Of a stretch of DNA of 64,000 nucleotides, positions 1 through 11,231 are shown in pieces (the first letter of the stretch is position 1; the number at the start of each line of letters is the position of its first letter). Source of the stretch: CALODL01 sp942492115 (GTDB taxonomy: Bacteria; Planctomycetota; Phycisphaerae; UBA1845; CAIVHJ01); contig CALODL010000021.1 in assembly GCA_942492115.1 (NCBI GenBank), positions 334,616 through 398,615 on the forward strand, given 5' to 3'. A program made the translations under genes and the position numbers. Below the pieces are notes generated by a model. That model saw nothing but the letters and a program-made list of their open reading frames with translations, was not told the origin of the DNA and ran no database searches.

Positions 1-2
1 CC

Positions 3-1544
3 GACCTCCACGCGGCGGCCACGCTTCGTTTCAAACTGACCATCGCCGAGGCCCCCCGGATCGTCGGGCTGCTGGGTGGGGCATCATCGGGCAAGAGCAC
101 ACTGTTCAACTCCCTGGCCGGACGCGAGATCAGCTCAATCAGTGCCCATGCCCACGAGACCACCGGCCCCATCGCAGGCGCCGTAGAGCCGGAGCAATTG
201 GCCGGCTGGATGAACCAGAACCTGGCCTTCCCCGATCTGACTCCGCATGTTCTGCTCAACGGCGCGACGTCCTCCGGGCGCTACGACACCTTGACGGTCG
301 CGCCTCTGGCGCGTCCTGCATGGGACGGGCGCATCCTGATCGATACACCGGACGTCACCAGCTTGATGTCCGCTGATGAAGGATCGGTGACTCGGCGACT
401 CCTCCCGTGGTTCGACGCACTCATCGTGGTGGTCGACGAAGAACGGTGGTTCGATGCCGGTGTGTTTGGCGACCTCGAGGATGCCCGTCGGCGCTACGGC
501 GCGGCCGTATTCGTGGTCTTCAATCGCAACGAATCCGGCCCCGACCTCGATACTGAGGAGCGTGGGCGCATGGCCGACCATGCCAGGTCTCATGGCGCCG
601 CAGCCCATTGTTTCAATCCGTTCATGCGTGGCATCGGCTATCGGCCTGCTGCACCGGCAACGGTCTCGCATATCATGGAGTGGATCGCATCCACCGCAAA
701 CGATGGCCGGACGACTGCTTTGACCGGCGATATCCAGGCGCGCACGGCCGAGGTCATCCGTATCAACGTTGAGCGCACCGAACAATCAGCCGACCTCCGC
801 CAGCGTATTGCGAGCGAACTCGCGACGCTCTCTGAGCACACCTCGTTGACTACGGATCTGCTCGATGCCAGCGAACGCGACATGTTGGGGCTCGGCTCGC
901 GACTCGTGCCTTTGTATACGCTGTTTCGCGAGGTCCAGCGGCGCGTCAAACGTTGGACTGCCGGTCGCGGCGAGGTCAATTTCGACAAAACGCCTGCCGA
1001 TCTGGCGGCGGTGCTCCAGCGCAATTGCACACAACGCTTCTCCCATGCAACCGACCGCATCGAACGAATTATTCTCGATCATGCTTATGTTGCCGCCCCT
1101 GACTTCGCGTGCCAATGGACAGAGCCGGAACTGGATGCACATGACTGGGCCGTGCGCATCAGGGCGCACATCGATGCCTGGAAGGAGGAGGCTGCTCGCC
1201 AAACACGGCGCGGTGATGCCGCGGCCGTCGCGGTCGGCGTCCCGTTGCTGGTGGCTGATCTTTTGTTGCTGGGTGGCGCGGGCATGTCATTGACCTGGGC
1301 AGCAGTGTCTGTCGCCGGATTCTTCGGAGGCAAGGGTCTGACGCGCGCTGTCCAGAAGTCACCAGCGTTCCTGGCATACCAGACGACGGTTCGAGCTTAT
1401 CAGTCACTCATACGGGAAACATTGGTCGAACAAACGGATGCCAACCTCGTACGCGTTCCCACGCGCCACCTGGACATGAAGGATCCACTTCTGCGCGCAC
1501 TGATGTACTGGTCGTCCCCGGCCCGAAATACACGACACGCATAA
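3..1544 (+). CDS. Dynamin-like P-loop GTPase, 5' end outside window
   Basis: The reading frame is open to the window edge, so the start is missing; 513 codons are visible. G1 is GGASSGKST (about residues 20-28), a G2-type Thr lies in HETTGP (about 50), G3 is DTPD (about 117) and the G4 site reads NRNE instead of NKxD. A long helical middle follows, then a hydrophobic hairpin near residues 406-445 (VGVPLLVADLLLLGG and SLTWAAVSVAGFF), which suggests membrane association. This layout (GTPase head, helical stalk, C-terminal membrane hairpin) is dynamin-like. The next gene, 15 bases downstream, has the same architecture, so the two probably form a heteromeric pair. The cellular role is unknown. 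Confidence 0.75.
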   Translation, partial: DLHAAATLRFKLTIAEAPRIVGLLGGASSGKSTLFNSLAGREISSISAHAHETTGPIAGAVEPEQLAGWMNQNLAFPDLTPHVLLNGATSSGRYDTLTVAPLARPAWDGRILIDTPDVTSLMSADEGSVTRRLLPWFDALIVVVDEERWFDAGVFGDLEDARRRYGAAVFVVFNRNESGPDLDTEERGRMADHARSHGAAAHCFNPFMRGIGYRPAAPATVSHIMEWIASTANDGRTTALTGDIQARTAEVIRINVERTEQSADLRQRIASELATLSEHTSLTTDLLDASERDMLGLGSRLVPLYTLFREVQRRVKRWTAGRGEVNFDKTPADLAAVLQRNCTQRFSHATDRIERIILDHAYVAAPDFACQWTEPELDAHDWAVRIRAHIDAWKEEAARQTRRGDAAAVAVGVPLLVADLLLLGGAGMSLTWAAVSVAGFFGGKGLTRAVQKSPAFLAYQTTVRAYQSLIRETLVEQTDANLVRVPTRHLDMKDPLLRALMYWSSPARNTRHA

Positions 1545-1559
1545 AGATGGGCGATTGCG

Positions 1560-2897
1560 ATGCACGGAACCACTGCTGAAGCAACACTGAAGAACGTCAA
1601 CCTCCGTCTCGGCGAGTTGCTCGACCTCGATCCGCTCGAGTTGACCACCGGTGCCGGCGTGGCCTTGACCGATCACCTGTGGGTGTGGGGTATTCTAGGG
1701 GGTAAGGACGTCGGTAAGAGCACGTTGATCGACGCCCTTGCCGGTGCTGGCGTGACGGCGGGCGGTGAACGCCCCGGCGAGGGCACCTGTCGGCCGACTG
1801 CATTCCTGTGTGCTCAGGACCGTGCGGCCCTCGAGGCCCGGCTTCAAGACATGCCCGAGGAGGTAATCTATCGTACCACTGCGCCGGCTGCTATGCGCGG
1901 CCTGGTGCTCATCGATCTTCCTGATTACGACTCGCTCTTCGACAGCCATATTCAAGTGGTCCGCTCCGTCGCCCGTCTGCTCGACGGGATCATCTGGGTC
2001 ACGACACCGAAGAAGGTCGCTGACATTCGGGGCATTTCCGAAATCCAGCAAGTCCTCAAGGACCGGGACAATTTCGTCTACGTCGTCAACAAGATCGACT
2101 GGCTGCTGGCGCAATCCAATGGTACACCGGCTGCTGCCCTCGAGCACATGCGCACGACTTTGGATCGCCAAGTCGCAGCGAGCGACGCAGCCGCTACCGC
2201 AGAGCGTACTTTCCTCATCAGCGCGCGACATCGCACATCCGATGACGCGCTTGCGGTCATCGCACAAAGCCGCAACCTCGACAGCGTAACTGCCCTTCGC
2301 GAACAATCGCCTGACATGATTCGCGCAGTCGCTGCCGCCACCGAGGACTTCAAGCGCCTGTCGACCCTGCTGACCTCTCCACCAACAGCCGAATCGACCG
2401 AGACCAGCAAGCAGGCCAACCTCGAATTTCAACTCCGTGTTCAGCGCCAGCGTATTTGTGACCATTTCAAACCGCAGGACCACCTGGAACAGTTGCGCCA
2501 TGCGAGTGCGGAGGAAGAGATCAGCGAAGTCGTAACCCGCGCCATTCCCCCCTCGTATACCGAACCGTTGCTGCGGCGGCTACACAATCCTGCGCGGTTG
2601 TTCAGCAGTTGGTCGACCACCCTGTTTCGCGAACGCATCAGCCGGTGGTCGGTCCTGGGCGCCATCGCTTGGCCGCTGGCACTCGTGGGTGCCCTGATCG
2701 ACGGTATTCGCTCGGCGTTGCCGGCACAGAGGGACGACGCCAACGACGTGTTCCAGGCAGACGGATCAAGCCTCGAACAGCGCATGGGCGCGGTGGTCGA
2801 CGGGGTCAAGCCGCCGCTTGGCCGGTACACCGTTCGCCCGGCTCGAACTGCCAACCGCAGCGCAACTGACCCGCCAGTTTCGCGTACAGGTCAATGA
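1560..2897 (+). CDS. Second dynamin-like GTPase (N-terminal part of a probably frameshifted gene)
   Basis: 445 codons with G1 GGKDVGKST (about residues 47-55), G3 DLPD (about 122) and a canonical G4 NKID (about 178). A membrane segment lies near residues 361-382 (WSVLGAIAWPLALVGALIDG). It is organised like the preceding GTPase but keeps a standard NKxD motif. The last about 25 residues look like out-of-frame noise. The next ORF, in the +1 frame, overlaps it by 80 bases and continues with plausible membrane protein sequence, so the natural product is probably one chain of about 595 residues (1560-3345) broken near 2818-2822 by a sequencing error or a real mutation. Confidence 0.7.
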   Translation: MHGTTAEATLKNVNLRLGELLDLDPLELTTGAGVALTDHLWVWGILGGKDVGKSTLIDALAGAGVTAGGERPGEGTCRPTAFLCAQDRAALEARLQDMPEEVIYRTTAPAAMRGLVLIDLPDYDSLFDSHIQVVRSVARLLDGIIWVTTPKKVADIRGISEIQQVLKDRDNFVYVVNKIDWLLAQSNGTPAAALEHMRTTLDRQVAASDAAATAERTFLISARHRTSDDALAVIAQSRNLDSVTALREQSPDMIRAVAAATEDFKRLSTLLTSPPTAESTETSKQANLEFQLRVQRQRICDHFKPQDHLEQLRHASAEEEISEVVTRAIPPSYTEPLLRRLHNPARLFSSWSTTLFRERISRWSVLGAIAWPLALVGALIDGIRSALPAQRDDANDVFQADGSSLEQRMGAVVDGVKPPLGRYTVRPARTANRSATDPPVSRTGQ

Positions 2898-3345
2898 GGT
2901 GGCCGAGGGCCAACGAATGGCCGCCCTGGCTCCGTTCGTCGCACAACAACCCCACCTCGTCGGGCGCATGTTGCGTCGCCTGGGACCCTATGTTGTCATT
3001 CTGTGGTTTCCGTTTGGGCAACCGCTTGCCGCCGCAGGACTCGCTCTGGCCGACGATGGCCTGGGCATGAACATCCATACCGCGCGCGTCGCCGTCGAAG
3101 CCCTGTCGGCCAACCAGGTGCTTGCCGGCCTGGTCGTCGCGGTGCTCATCCTCATGGCCCTGGTTGGAGCCGTGTTCTCCAAGGCGGCCCGTGACAGCCT
3201 GCGGGCGCGCGAGCGCCTGCTCGAGGGTGACGGCACGGATGTCGCACCATTGAATGACATCGTCGTGAGCGCGCTGCGCCGACCGATTCAGCAGGTCGAA
3301 GAGACATTGCAGCACAACATCGATCAACTGAACGCCTTGCACTGA
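2818..3345 (+). CDS. C-terminal membrane part of the second GTPase
   Basis: 175 codons from a TTG with no visible Shine-Dalgarno sequence. It overlaps the upstream GTPase frame by 80 bases. It contains two hydrophobic stretches (about residues 60-82, PYVVILWFPFGQPLAAAGLA; about 103-120, LAGLVVAVLILMALVGAVF) and a C-terminal helix ending LQHNIDQLNALH. The lack of a translation signal, the overlap and the natural continuation after GVKPPL of the upstream frame make it more likely the C-terminus of that GTPase than a separate gene. Confidence 0.55.
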   Translation: MAGTPFARLELPTAAQLTRQFRVQVNEVAEGQRMAALAPFVAQQPHLVGRMLRRLGPYVVILWFPFGQPLAAAGLALADDGLGMNIHTARVAVEALSANQVLAGLVVAVLILMALVGAVFSKAARDSLRARERLLEGDGTDVAPLNDIVVSALRRPIQQVEETLQHNIDQLNALH

Positions 3346-3402
3346 GGCCCGCGGTGGCCATATGATGCCGCGAAATGAGTCAGGCGTGGTTGAAAGTGTC
3401 TT

Positions 3403-3921
3403 ATGTCCAGATTCAGCATCACAGATAGTGAACCCGGAAAACAGTTACTCATTGGCTTCGTCGCTTTACCCGTACTGTTTCTGGTCTCATGGTGGTGCGC
3501 ATTTGTAGGTGCTCACGCGGCCATCGCACTGGTCGAGTTTCTTGGTCAGGCACTGCAGAACATTCCTGTATTCTTATTGAAGTGCGCAGGTGCGCTGATC
3601 GCGGGCGTGTGCATTCTGATTCATCTCCCGGCCACCATCATCGTGTGCTTGACGATCGTTATTGCCTATCCCATCCTGCGGTTCGTGCCAGGTTGGTCGA
3701 TACCGATCTTTCTGGCGCTGGCTGGTGCGTGGCTGCTCGGCAACTTCGTCATTCTGTTCACACGGTCGATGCGCGGCACCGGCCCACTCTTCTGGCTGCT
3801 GTCGTACTGGAAGCAGCAGGTCTTCATCGGGGCCTATGCACTCGCGTACGGCTGCCCGCTCCTCGCAGGGTCCTACATGATGTACATCATTCTCAGCTGG
3901 TTGCGCGGGATCGTGAGTTGA
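3403..3921 (+). CDS. Small polytopic membrane protein
   Basis: 172 residues, mostly hydrophobic, with four or five predicted membrane segments (about residues 13-36, 55-78, 80-95, 104-124 and 140-165). I recognise no family motif. It follows the two GTPases by 57 bases on the same strand and could be their membrane partner, but only position supports that. Confidence 0.65.
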   Translation: MSRFSITDSEPGKQLLIGFVALPVLFLVSWWCAFVGAHAAIALVEFLGQALQNIPVFLLKCAGALIAGVCILIHLPATIIVCLTIVIAYPILRFVPGWSIPIFLALAGAWLLGNFVILFTRSMRGTGPLFWLLSYWKQQVFIGAYALAYGCPLLAGSYMMYIILSWLRGIVS

Positions 3922-3937
3922 TGGTCAATGGACCTGC

Positions 3938-4792
3938 TCAGAACTCGGGCGGCAACCGCAGATCACCCACGCGCGACTCCCAGTTGGTCCACCGGGTCTC
4001 ACCCAGGATACGCAAATCACTGGCCGGCGCAAGCCGATAAGACACCATATGGCGGAAATCGTTGACCTGCGAAGGCATGCAACGACACAACACCGTGGTC
4101 ACGTGCGGTGGCGTGTGTGCAAGGTAGACCCACGGCCCCACGACCACAGGACTGTCAGCAAGCGTGCGGGGGACGATGATATCGGGAGACGCCTGCAGGC
4201 TGGGCTCGATCGCAAACGTTCGACCCGCCAGAGCGGGGCCATTGATTCGGGCAGCCGCTTCTTCGATCGAGCGTGACACGAACACGGCCCGGACCGGACC
4301 GGCCTGTATCTCCCACATCACGGGCCGCCCATCGGTTGCCAGCGTGATGATCAGCTGCTCGACCGCCCAGGGAGGATAGAACCACACATAGCGCATCTGA
4401 ATGTGCGACCGCCCGTCGAGGTCGATCGCAGTCTCTTCGTAATACACCGTTGGAACCCGATCGTCGACTTGCCCCCGTGCCAGAACGGCCCCACATACTC
4501 TTCGGCTGTCATCGGTTCCACGGGTTTCCTGGACGACCAGGGGCGCCAGTTGGCCATATAGCGCGGAGGCATCGTCAATAATGGGCTTGAAATAATCACC
4601 ACGCTCGAACTCACGCAGAGCCTCCCGATAAAGGGGCGAGCGCGGGACTGCGTCGGCGGGTGAGTTGACCGGTGGTTCGCCGGTGGGCGGAGTGGGGTTC
4701 TCGCGAGCTGGCGCTGCAGCCGGAGGTGGCGTGGGCACACAGGCACAGCCCCACGTAACCATGAGGACCATCAACTGTACCCACGGAAACAC
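3938..4792 (-). CDS. Putative lipoprotein of unknown function
   Basis: 284 residues from a GTG at 4792, chosen because AAGGGG lies 7 bases upstream. The first residues are hydrophobic and lead to MVTWGCACV, an imperfect lipobox, then a Pro/Ala-rich linker. The rest is a soluble domain with no motif I recognise. An in-frame ATG at 4771 is the alternative start. The SD lies inside the stop region of the RNase D gene (stop at 4797), so the two genes are probably co-transcribed and translationally coupled. Confidence 0.6.
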   Translation of the reverse strand: MFPWVQLMVLMVTWGCACVPTPPPAAAPARENPTPPTGEPPVNSPADAVPRSPLYREALREFERGDYFKPIIDDASALYGQLAPLVVQETRGTDDSRRVCGAVLARGQVDDRVPTVYYEETAIDLDGRSHIQMRYVWFYPPWAVEQLIITLATDGRPVMWEIQAGPVRAVFVSRSIEEAAARINGPALAGRTFAIEPSLQASPDIIVPRTLADSPVVVGPWVYLAHTPPHVTTVLCRCMPSQVNDFRHMVSYRLAPASDLRILGETRWTNWESRVGDLRLPPEF

Positions 4793-4796
4793 GGGC

Positions 4797-6122
4797 CTAC
4801 CCCTTGGTCTTCTTGATTTTGGAAGACAGCCCTGCCACGCTCCAGTCGAGTTCGAGACCAAAGGAGGATCCCTCGAGAGCCTTGCGGAGCAATTCGCCAG
4901 CCACCTGGCCACGCCACCCGTTGAGCAATCGATGGTCGTCAGTACCGCGACCATTACGCGAAGCGTAGTACAGGTCGGCCATCTCGCCGCGCGTGGCCAC
5001 CAATCCTGGATCCACCCCGCGTCCCATGAGGTACGCCGCGAAAACCAGCCACAGCCTGTCCAGGAACAGTCGATCGTCGATCGTCTCCTCGACCTTTGGT
5101 GTGGTGGAGGGCTCGACCTTGGCCGACAGTCCGAGCTTGATCGCCTCGGCCAATTCGCGCCCGTAGCCCTTGATGACCGGCGAAGGCAAACCCGGAATCT
5201 GCTTGAGCTGCTCACGGCCAGGATCCGTGATCTTGCACAGCTTGAGCAGCAAGTTGTCCCGCAACATGGTTCGGGGCGGCACATCCTCGGCACGCGCGGC
5301 CGCATCACGCCACGCAACCAGTTCGCGCAGAACATTGCGTTGGCGCGGTTTGAGCATGCTGGTCTTGGACACACGTGTCGCCTGGACGTCCGGATTGAAG
5401 ACGAAATTGCCCTGCTCGGTCAATGGTGCACACGCAGCCGCGGCATGGGAAGTGTGTCCAAGCTTCTTCAAACGTTTGTCGAGCTCATCCGCCATGGCCA
5501 CGAGATAGCGCACGTCATCGGCGGCATACCTGATGTGGCGATTAGAAATGGGGCGCACATCCCAGCGCGTGAACGTATGGCCTTTGGCCAGCTTGACCCC
5601 GATCAGGGCATGCACCAGCTTCTGAAGCGACAAGGGATAGGGCAACCCGACGAACCCTGCGGCCACCTGGGTGTCGAAAATGTTGGCTGGTGGTTTGCCG
5701 TGCAATCTGACCAGCGGCTCGAGATCCTGGGCACCCGCGTGCACGATGGTCCGGATGTCCGCATCCGCAACCAGATCCCAGAATGGCTTGTAATCGATGT
5801 CCTCGAATGGATCGAGGAGTGTGACACGGTCAGCCGTTGCGACCTGAATCAGGCACAGGTGCGGGTGGTAACTGCTCTCACCGATGAACTCGGTATCGAA
5901 TGAAAACCGTTTGTGTTCCCGAACATGTTCGACCAGCTCCTTTAGATCCTTGCGCGAAGCCACTACAGTGGCATCACGGCTTGGGATCATCGGGTGATCC
6001 GGCACCGCGGGCCGGTCATCGTCCGCGGCCTCGACCTCGGCATGTTGCTGATGCCGCGGTGGTACCCACCGGCGGCTTCTGGATGTCTTCGCTCGTCGTC
6101 CCACTTCCCATAGGATAGTCAT
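4797..6122 (-). CDS. rnd: Ribonuclease D
   Basis: 3'-5' exoribonuclease of the DEDD superfamily, involved in tRNA 3'-end maturation in characterised bacteria. Exo I FDTEF lies near residue 74, Exo II VHAGAQDLEPL near 126 and Exo III YAADDVRYL near 193, so the DEDDy residues are all present. HRDC-like helical regions follow (residues about 250-330 and about 360-420). 441 residues from the first ATG is long for the family, because about 50 low-complexity residues precede the nuclease fold; the ATG of MIPSRDATVV (about 5990) is an alternative start. No SD is clear for either. Confidence 0.85.
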   Translation of the reverse strand: MTILWEVGRRAKTSRSRRWVPPRHQQHAEVEAADDDRPAVPDHPMIPSRDATVVASRKDLKELVEHVREHKRFSFDTEFIGESSYHPHLCLIQVATADRVTLLDPFEDIDYKPFWDLVADADIRTIVHAGAQDLEPLVRLHGKPPANIFDTQVAAGFVGLPYPLSLQKLVHALIGVKLAKGHTFTRWDVRPISNRHIRYAADDVRYLVAMADELDKRLKKLGHTSHAAAACAPLTEQGNFVFNPDVQATRVSKTSMLKPRQRNVLRELVAWRDAAARAEDVPPRTMLRDNLLLKLCKITDPGREQLKQIPGLPSPVIKGYGRELAEAIKLGLSAKVEPSTTPKVEETIDDRLFLDRLWLVFAAYLMGRGVDPGLVATRGEMADLYYASRNGRGTDDHRLLNGWRGQVAGELLRKALEGSSFGLELDWSVAGLSSKIKKTKG

Positions 6123-6150
6123 TCTGTGCAGATAAGACAGTCGTCCTCAG

Positions 6151-7110
6151 ATGGATTCAGCCATGCGCATCCCCATACTCTGCCCAGCCCCACCTGGCCG
6201 CAGTGGCAATCGTGTCACGGCGCGACGATGGGCCAGGATCCTCAGGGATCTGGGGCACCAGGCACCCATCCTTGACGAACTCGATGGCCGCAGATGCGCG
6301 GCACTCATCGCCCTGCACGCTCGCTACACGAGTGCTGCAGTGGCGCGCCTCCGCCGCGAGCAGCCCGATCTGCCGATCGTCGTGGCGCTGACGGGTACGG
6401 ATCTCTATCGAGATCTCCCGGATAGCCGGGCTGCACAACGTTCCCTCACACTCGCCACCCGCTTGATCGTGCTCCAGCCTCGAGCCATCCTGCGATTGCC
6501 GCGCCCCTGCCGGGCGAAGGCCAGCGTGATCATCCAATCTGCCGTTCCGTGCCCCGATGAGGTCACCTCACACCGGAATCGTTTCGATGTGTGCGTCATC
6601 GGCCACCTCCGTGCGGTCAAGGATCCGTTCCGCACAGCCCTGGCCACGGGTCGCCTGCCGACCGAGTCGCATATCCATGTCCTGCATGCCGGTGGTGCCT
6701 ACACCGCGGCACTGGCTCGCCGGGCCCGAGCTCTCGAGCAGCGCTACCCGCGATACCGCTGGCTGAACGAGATCAGTTCGCGCCGCATCGGTCACCTGCT
6801 GGCCAGTTCGCAGCTGATGGTTCTCAGTTCGAAGATGGAGGGAGGGGCCAATGTGATTTGCGAAGCCCTGGCCAACCACACGCCGATCCTCAGCTCTCGA
6901 ATCGACGGGTCCATCGGGCTGCTCGGTCACGACTACCCCGGCTTCTTCGAATGTGGCAACACGGCCGCGTTGACCCATTTGTTGCATCGGGCCGAATCGG
7001 ACCGCAAGTTCTATCGGGAGCTGAAACGCGCGTGTTCCAACCGCCGGTCACTGGTCGAGCCCGCTGCCGAGAAACGGGCATTCAAACTATTGCTTCAAGA
7101 GCTGTGGTGA
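6151..7110 (+). CDS. senB: Selenosugar synthase SenB-like glycosyltransferase
   Basis: 319 residues (315 if ATG 6163 is used). Diagnostic stretches of the TIGR04348/SenB family are present: GNRVTARRWARIL near the N-terminus, LTGTDLYRDL (about 87), LIVLQP, VIGHLRAVKDPFR (about 152), YPRYRWLNE, SSKMEGGANVICEAL (about 226) and SIGLLGHDYPGFF. Characterised SenB joins selenophosphate to a UDP-N-acetylhexosamine to make a C-Se-linked selenosugar for selenoneine synthesis. No senA (EgtB-like) and no senC (SelD-like) gene occurs in this window, so the pathway context here is missing. It is followed after 137 bases by a SAM methyltransferase on the same strand. Confidence 0.8.
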   Translation: MDSAMRIPILCPAPPGRSGNRVTARRWARILRDLGHQAPILDELDGRRCAALIALHARYTSAAVARLRREQPDLPIVVALTGTDLYRDLPDSRAAQRSLTLATRLIVLQPRAILRLPRPCRAKASVIIQSAVPCPDEVTSHRNRFDVCVIGHLRAVKDPFRTALATGRLPTESHIHVLHAGGAYTAALARRARALEQRYPRYRWLNEISSRRIGHLLASSQLMVLSSKMEGGANVICEALANHTPILSSRIDGSIGLLGHDYPGFFECGNTAALTHLLHRAESDRKFYRELKRACSNRRSLVEPAAEKRAFKLLLQELW

Positions 7111-7247
7111 ACCGACGCCCCGGCAGCTCCACGGCCAGAAGTCGAGGAAGCTATTTTGCTCCACGCATCGTGCAGGAATACTATTCGAATTGGACATTCA
7201 GTTTTCGGTCGATCGAATACGATCTTTGCCATACGGTATGCGTCAAT

Positions 7248-8060
7248 ATGAGCAAGAAAGAATATGTCCTGGGAACACACAGCGCCGAACTCCAACGGCT
7301 GGGTCTGCAGCATCGCTTGTGGTCCGGCCAGGCGGCGCGCCTGTGGGAGCGCAGTGGATTCGGCCCGGGCGACACACTTCTGGATGTCGGTAGCGGCCCC
7401 GGATTCGCCGCAGTCGACCTCGCACAACTGGTCGGTCCAACAGGGCAGATCATCGCTATCGATGAATCAGCGGAGTTCATCGGGCACCTCCAGAGAACGG
7501 CCCAATCTGTGGGCATCGCACATATCGATGCGCAGGTCAGCGACGCTGCCCTGATCGATGTGCAACCCGGTTCGTGCAGCGGCGCGTACCTGCGTTGGGT
7601 GCTGTGCTTCGTACGCCACCCTGAAGCCATCGTCGACGCAGTCGCTCGTGCGCTTCGTCCCGGCGCCGTTTTTGCCATTCAGGAATACCATCACTATGTG
7701 GGAATGAATATTGCCCCGCCAAGCCAGGCATTCAGCCGCGCACTTGCAGCGGTTGACGCGAGTTGGTGCGCCCGAGGCGGTGACTCCAATATCGGCCAGC
7801 GCCTCCCGGGGATCCTCGCCGCTCGGGGATTCGACATCGAAGACGTCCGCCCGCTCGTGCGCATGGCCCGGCCGCACGAACCTCTGTGGCAGTGGCCTGA
7901 TTCCTTCTTCGTCAACTTTCTGCCACTGTTGCAGGACGGAGGCTTCCTGGCCGCCGAAGACGTCAAGGCCTTTCATGACGATTGGGCGGAGCACACGGCC
8001 AACCCCGACGCAGTGTTCATGACCCCACCCATGATCGAGATCGTCGCGCGCCGACATTAG
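7248..8060 (+). CDS. Class I SAM-dependent methyltransferase
   Basis: 270 residues from ATG 7248. The Rossmann SAM site is LLDVGSGPGFAAVDLA (about residue 44), followed by the acidic IIAIDES strand and the post-motif LRPGAVFAIQEY. The substrate cannot be deduced. The C-terminal half (HYVGMNIAPPSQAF and onward) is distinct from small generic methyltransferases. Its position after senB raises the possibility of a selenium or sulfur metabolite substrate, but nothing in the sequence shows that. Confidence 0.75.
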   Translation: MSKKEYVLGTHSAELQRLGLQHRLWSGQAARLWERSGFGPGDTLLDVGSGPGFAAVDLAQLVGPTGQIIAIDESAEFIGHLQRTAQSVGIAHIDAQVSDAALIDVQPGSCSGAYLRWVLCFVRHPEAIVDAVARALRPGAVFAIQEYHHYVGMNIAPPSQAFSRALAAVDASWCARGGDSNIGQRLPGILAARGFDIEDVRPLVRMARPHEPLWQWPDSFFVNFLPLLQDGGFLAAEDVKAFHDDWAEHTANPDAVFMTPPMIEIVARRH

Positions 8061-8169
8061 GTGTCGCACATCGGGACTCCTGTATGGTGGGTTTGGCATC
8101 CGGTGCCCCAATGTGGCAGAATGACGTGTGATCGACACTGTATCCACGATCTGCCCCGCGGAAGGCCCA

Positions 8170-10296
<2,127 letters not shown>

Positions 10297-10302
10297 CACA
10301 CT

Positions 10303-11079
10303 ATGGACATCAACAAATACAACAGCACCGCCTGGGACGCCGAGGTCGCGCGCGGTTCTCAGTGGACCGTCCCGGTCGACAGCGCCACCGTCGACGCCGC
10401 TCGTGGCGGTGCGCTCGAAGTCGTCCTGACACCCCAACGTCCCGTACCCCCCACGTGGTTTCCACCCATGGACTGTTGCCGCATACTGGGCCTGGCCTGC
10501 GGCGGTGGCCAGCAGGGCCCATTGTTCGCTGCCGCCGGTGCCCGCGTGACCATTCTTGACGCTTCCCCTGCACAATTGGCCCAGGATCGCGCCGTCGCTG
10601 AGCGTGACAACCTCGATATCCAGACCCTCGTCGGCGACATGGCCGACCTGTCGATGTTTCGCAACGGTTGCTTCGACATGGTGTTCAACCCATGCTCCAA
10701 CTGTTACGCCCCTGACCTCCGCCCAATCTGGGGCGAGTGTTTCCGTGTTTTGGCCCCTGGCGGCATTCTCATGACCGGCTTCTCCAACCCGGCCCAGTTC
10801 ATTTTCGACGGCAAACAACTCGAGGATACCGGCACGTTCACGGTCCGTCACAGCCTGCCCTTCGCCGAGACCACCGACCTGACCCCCGAAGAGCGGCAGT
10901 ACTATATCGATCGTGAAGAACCCCTGATGTTCGGTCACACCCTGACCGACCAGATCGGCGGCCAACTCGATGCCGGCTTCATGCTGACCGCGATGTTCGA
11001 AGACACCGATCCGAACAACGCATTGAGTAAGCATATGGCCATGTTCATTGCGACCCGGGCAGTGAAGCCCGGGCAATAG
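10303..11079 (+). CDS. Class I SAM-dependent methyltransferase
   Basis: 258 residues. The SAM motif is ILGLACGGGQQGPLFAAAG (about residue 62) with the acidic VTILDAS strand and VLAPGGILMTGFSNP. The N-terminus (KYNSTAWDAEVARGSQWT) and C-terminus resemble the family of generic methyltransferases that begin with YN..AW. It starts 6 bases after the YyaL gene, so the two are co-transcribed. The substrate is unknown. Confidence 0.8.
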   Translation: MDINKYNSTAWDAEVARGSQWTVPVDSATVDAARGGALEVVLTPQRPVPPTWFPPMDCCRILGLACGGGQQGPLFAAAGARVTILDASPAQLAQDRAVAERDNLDIQTLVGDMADLSMFRNGCFDMVFNPCSNCYAPDLRPIWGECFRVLAPGGILMTGFSNPAQFIFDGKQLEDTGTFTVRHSLPFAETTDLTPEERQYYIDREEPLMFGHTLTDQIGGQLDAGFMLTAMFEDTDPNNALSKHMAMFIATRAVKPGQ

Positions 11080-11231
11080 GCCCCGCAAACCTTGAGCGCG
11101 CTGCGCGCTGCGCGCCGCACGCCGGTCGTCGATCGTCGGTCGTCCGTCGCAATGAAGGCGTGGTGATACATTGGGGTGTACCGGCTCGTGGGCGGCTCAC
11201 GGGGTACCCACGGACCGGTTATCATGCGTTC

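Noticed and set aside
3938..5374. 478-codon minus ORF
   Set aside because: Its N-terminal 190 codons are an out-of-frame reading of RNase D; only the lipoprotein part from 4792 is real.
6591..8060. 489-codon plus ORF joining the senB region to the methyltransferase
   Set aside because: The first 220 codons are an out-of-frame reading of senB; the methyltransferase has its own ATG at 7248.
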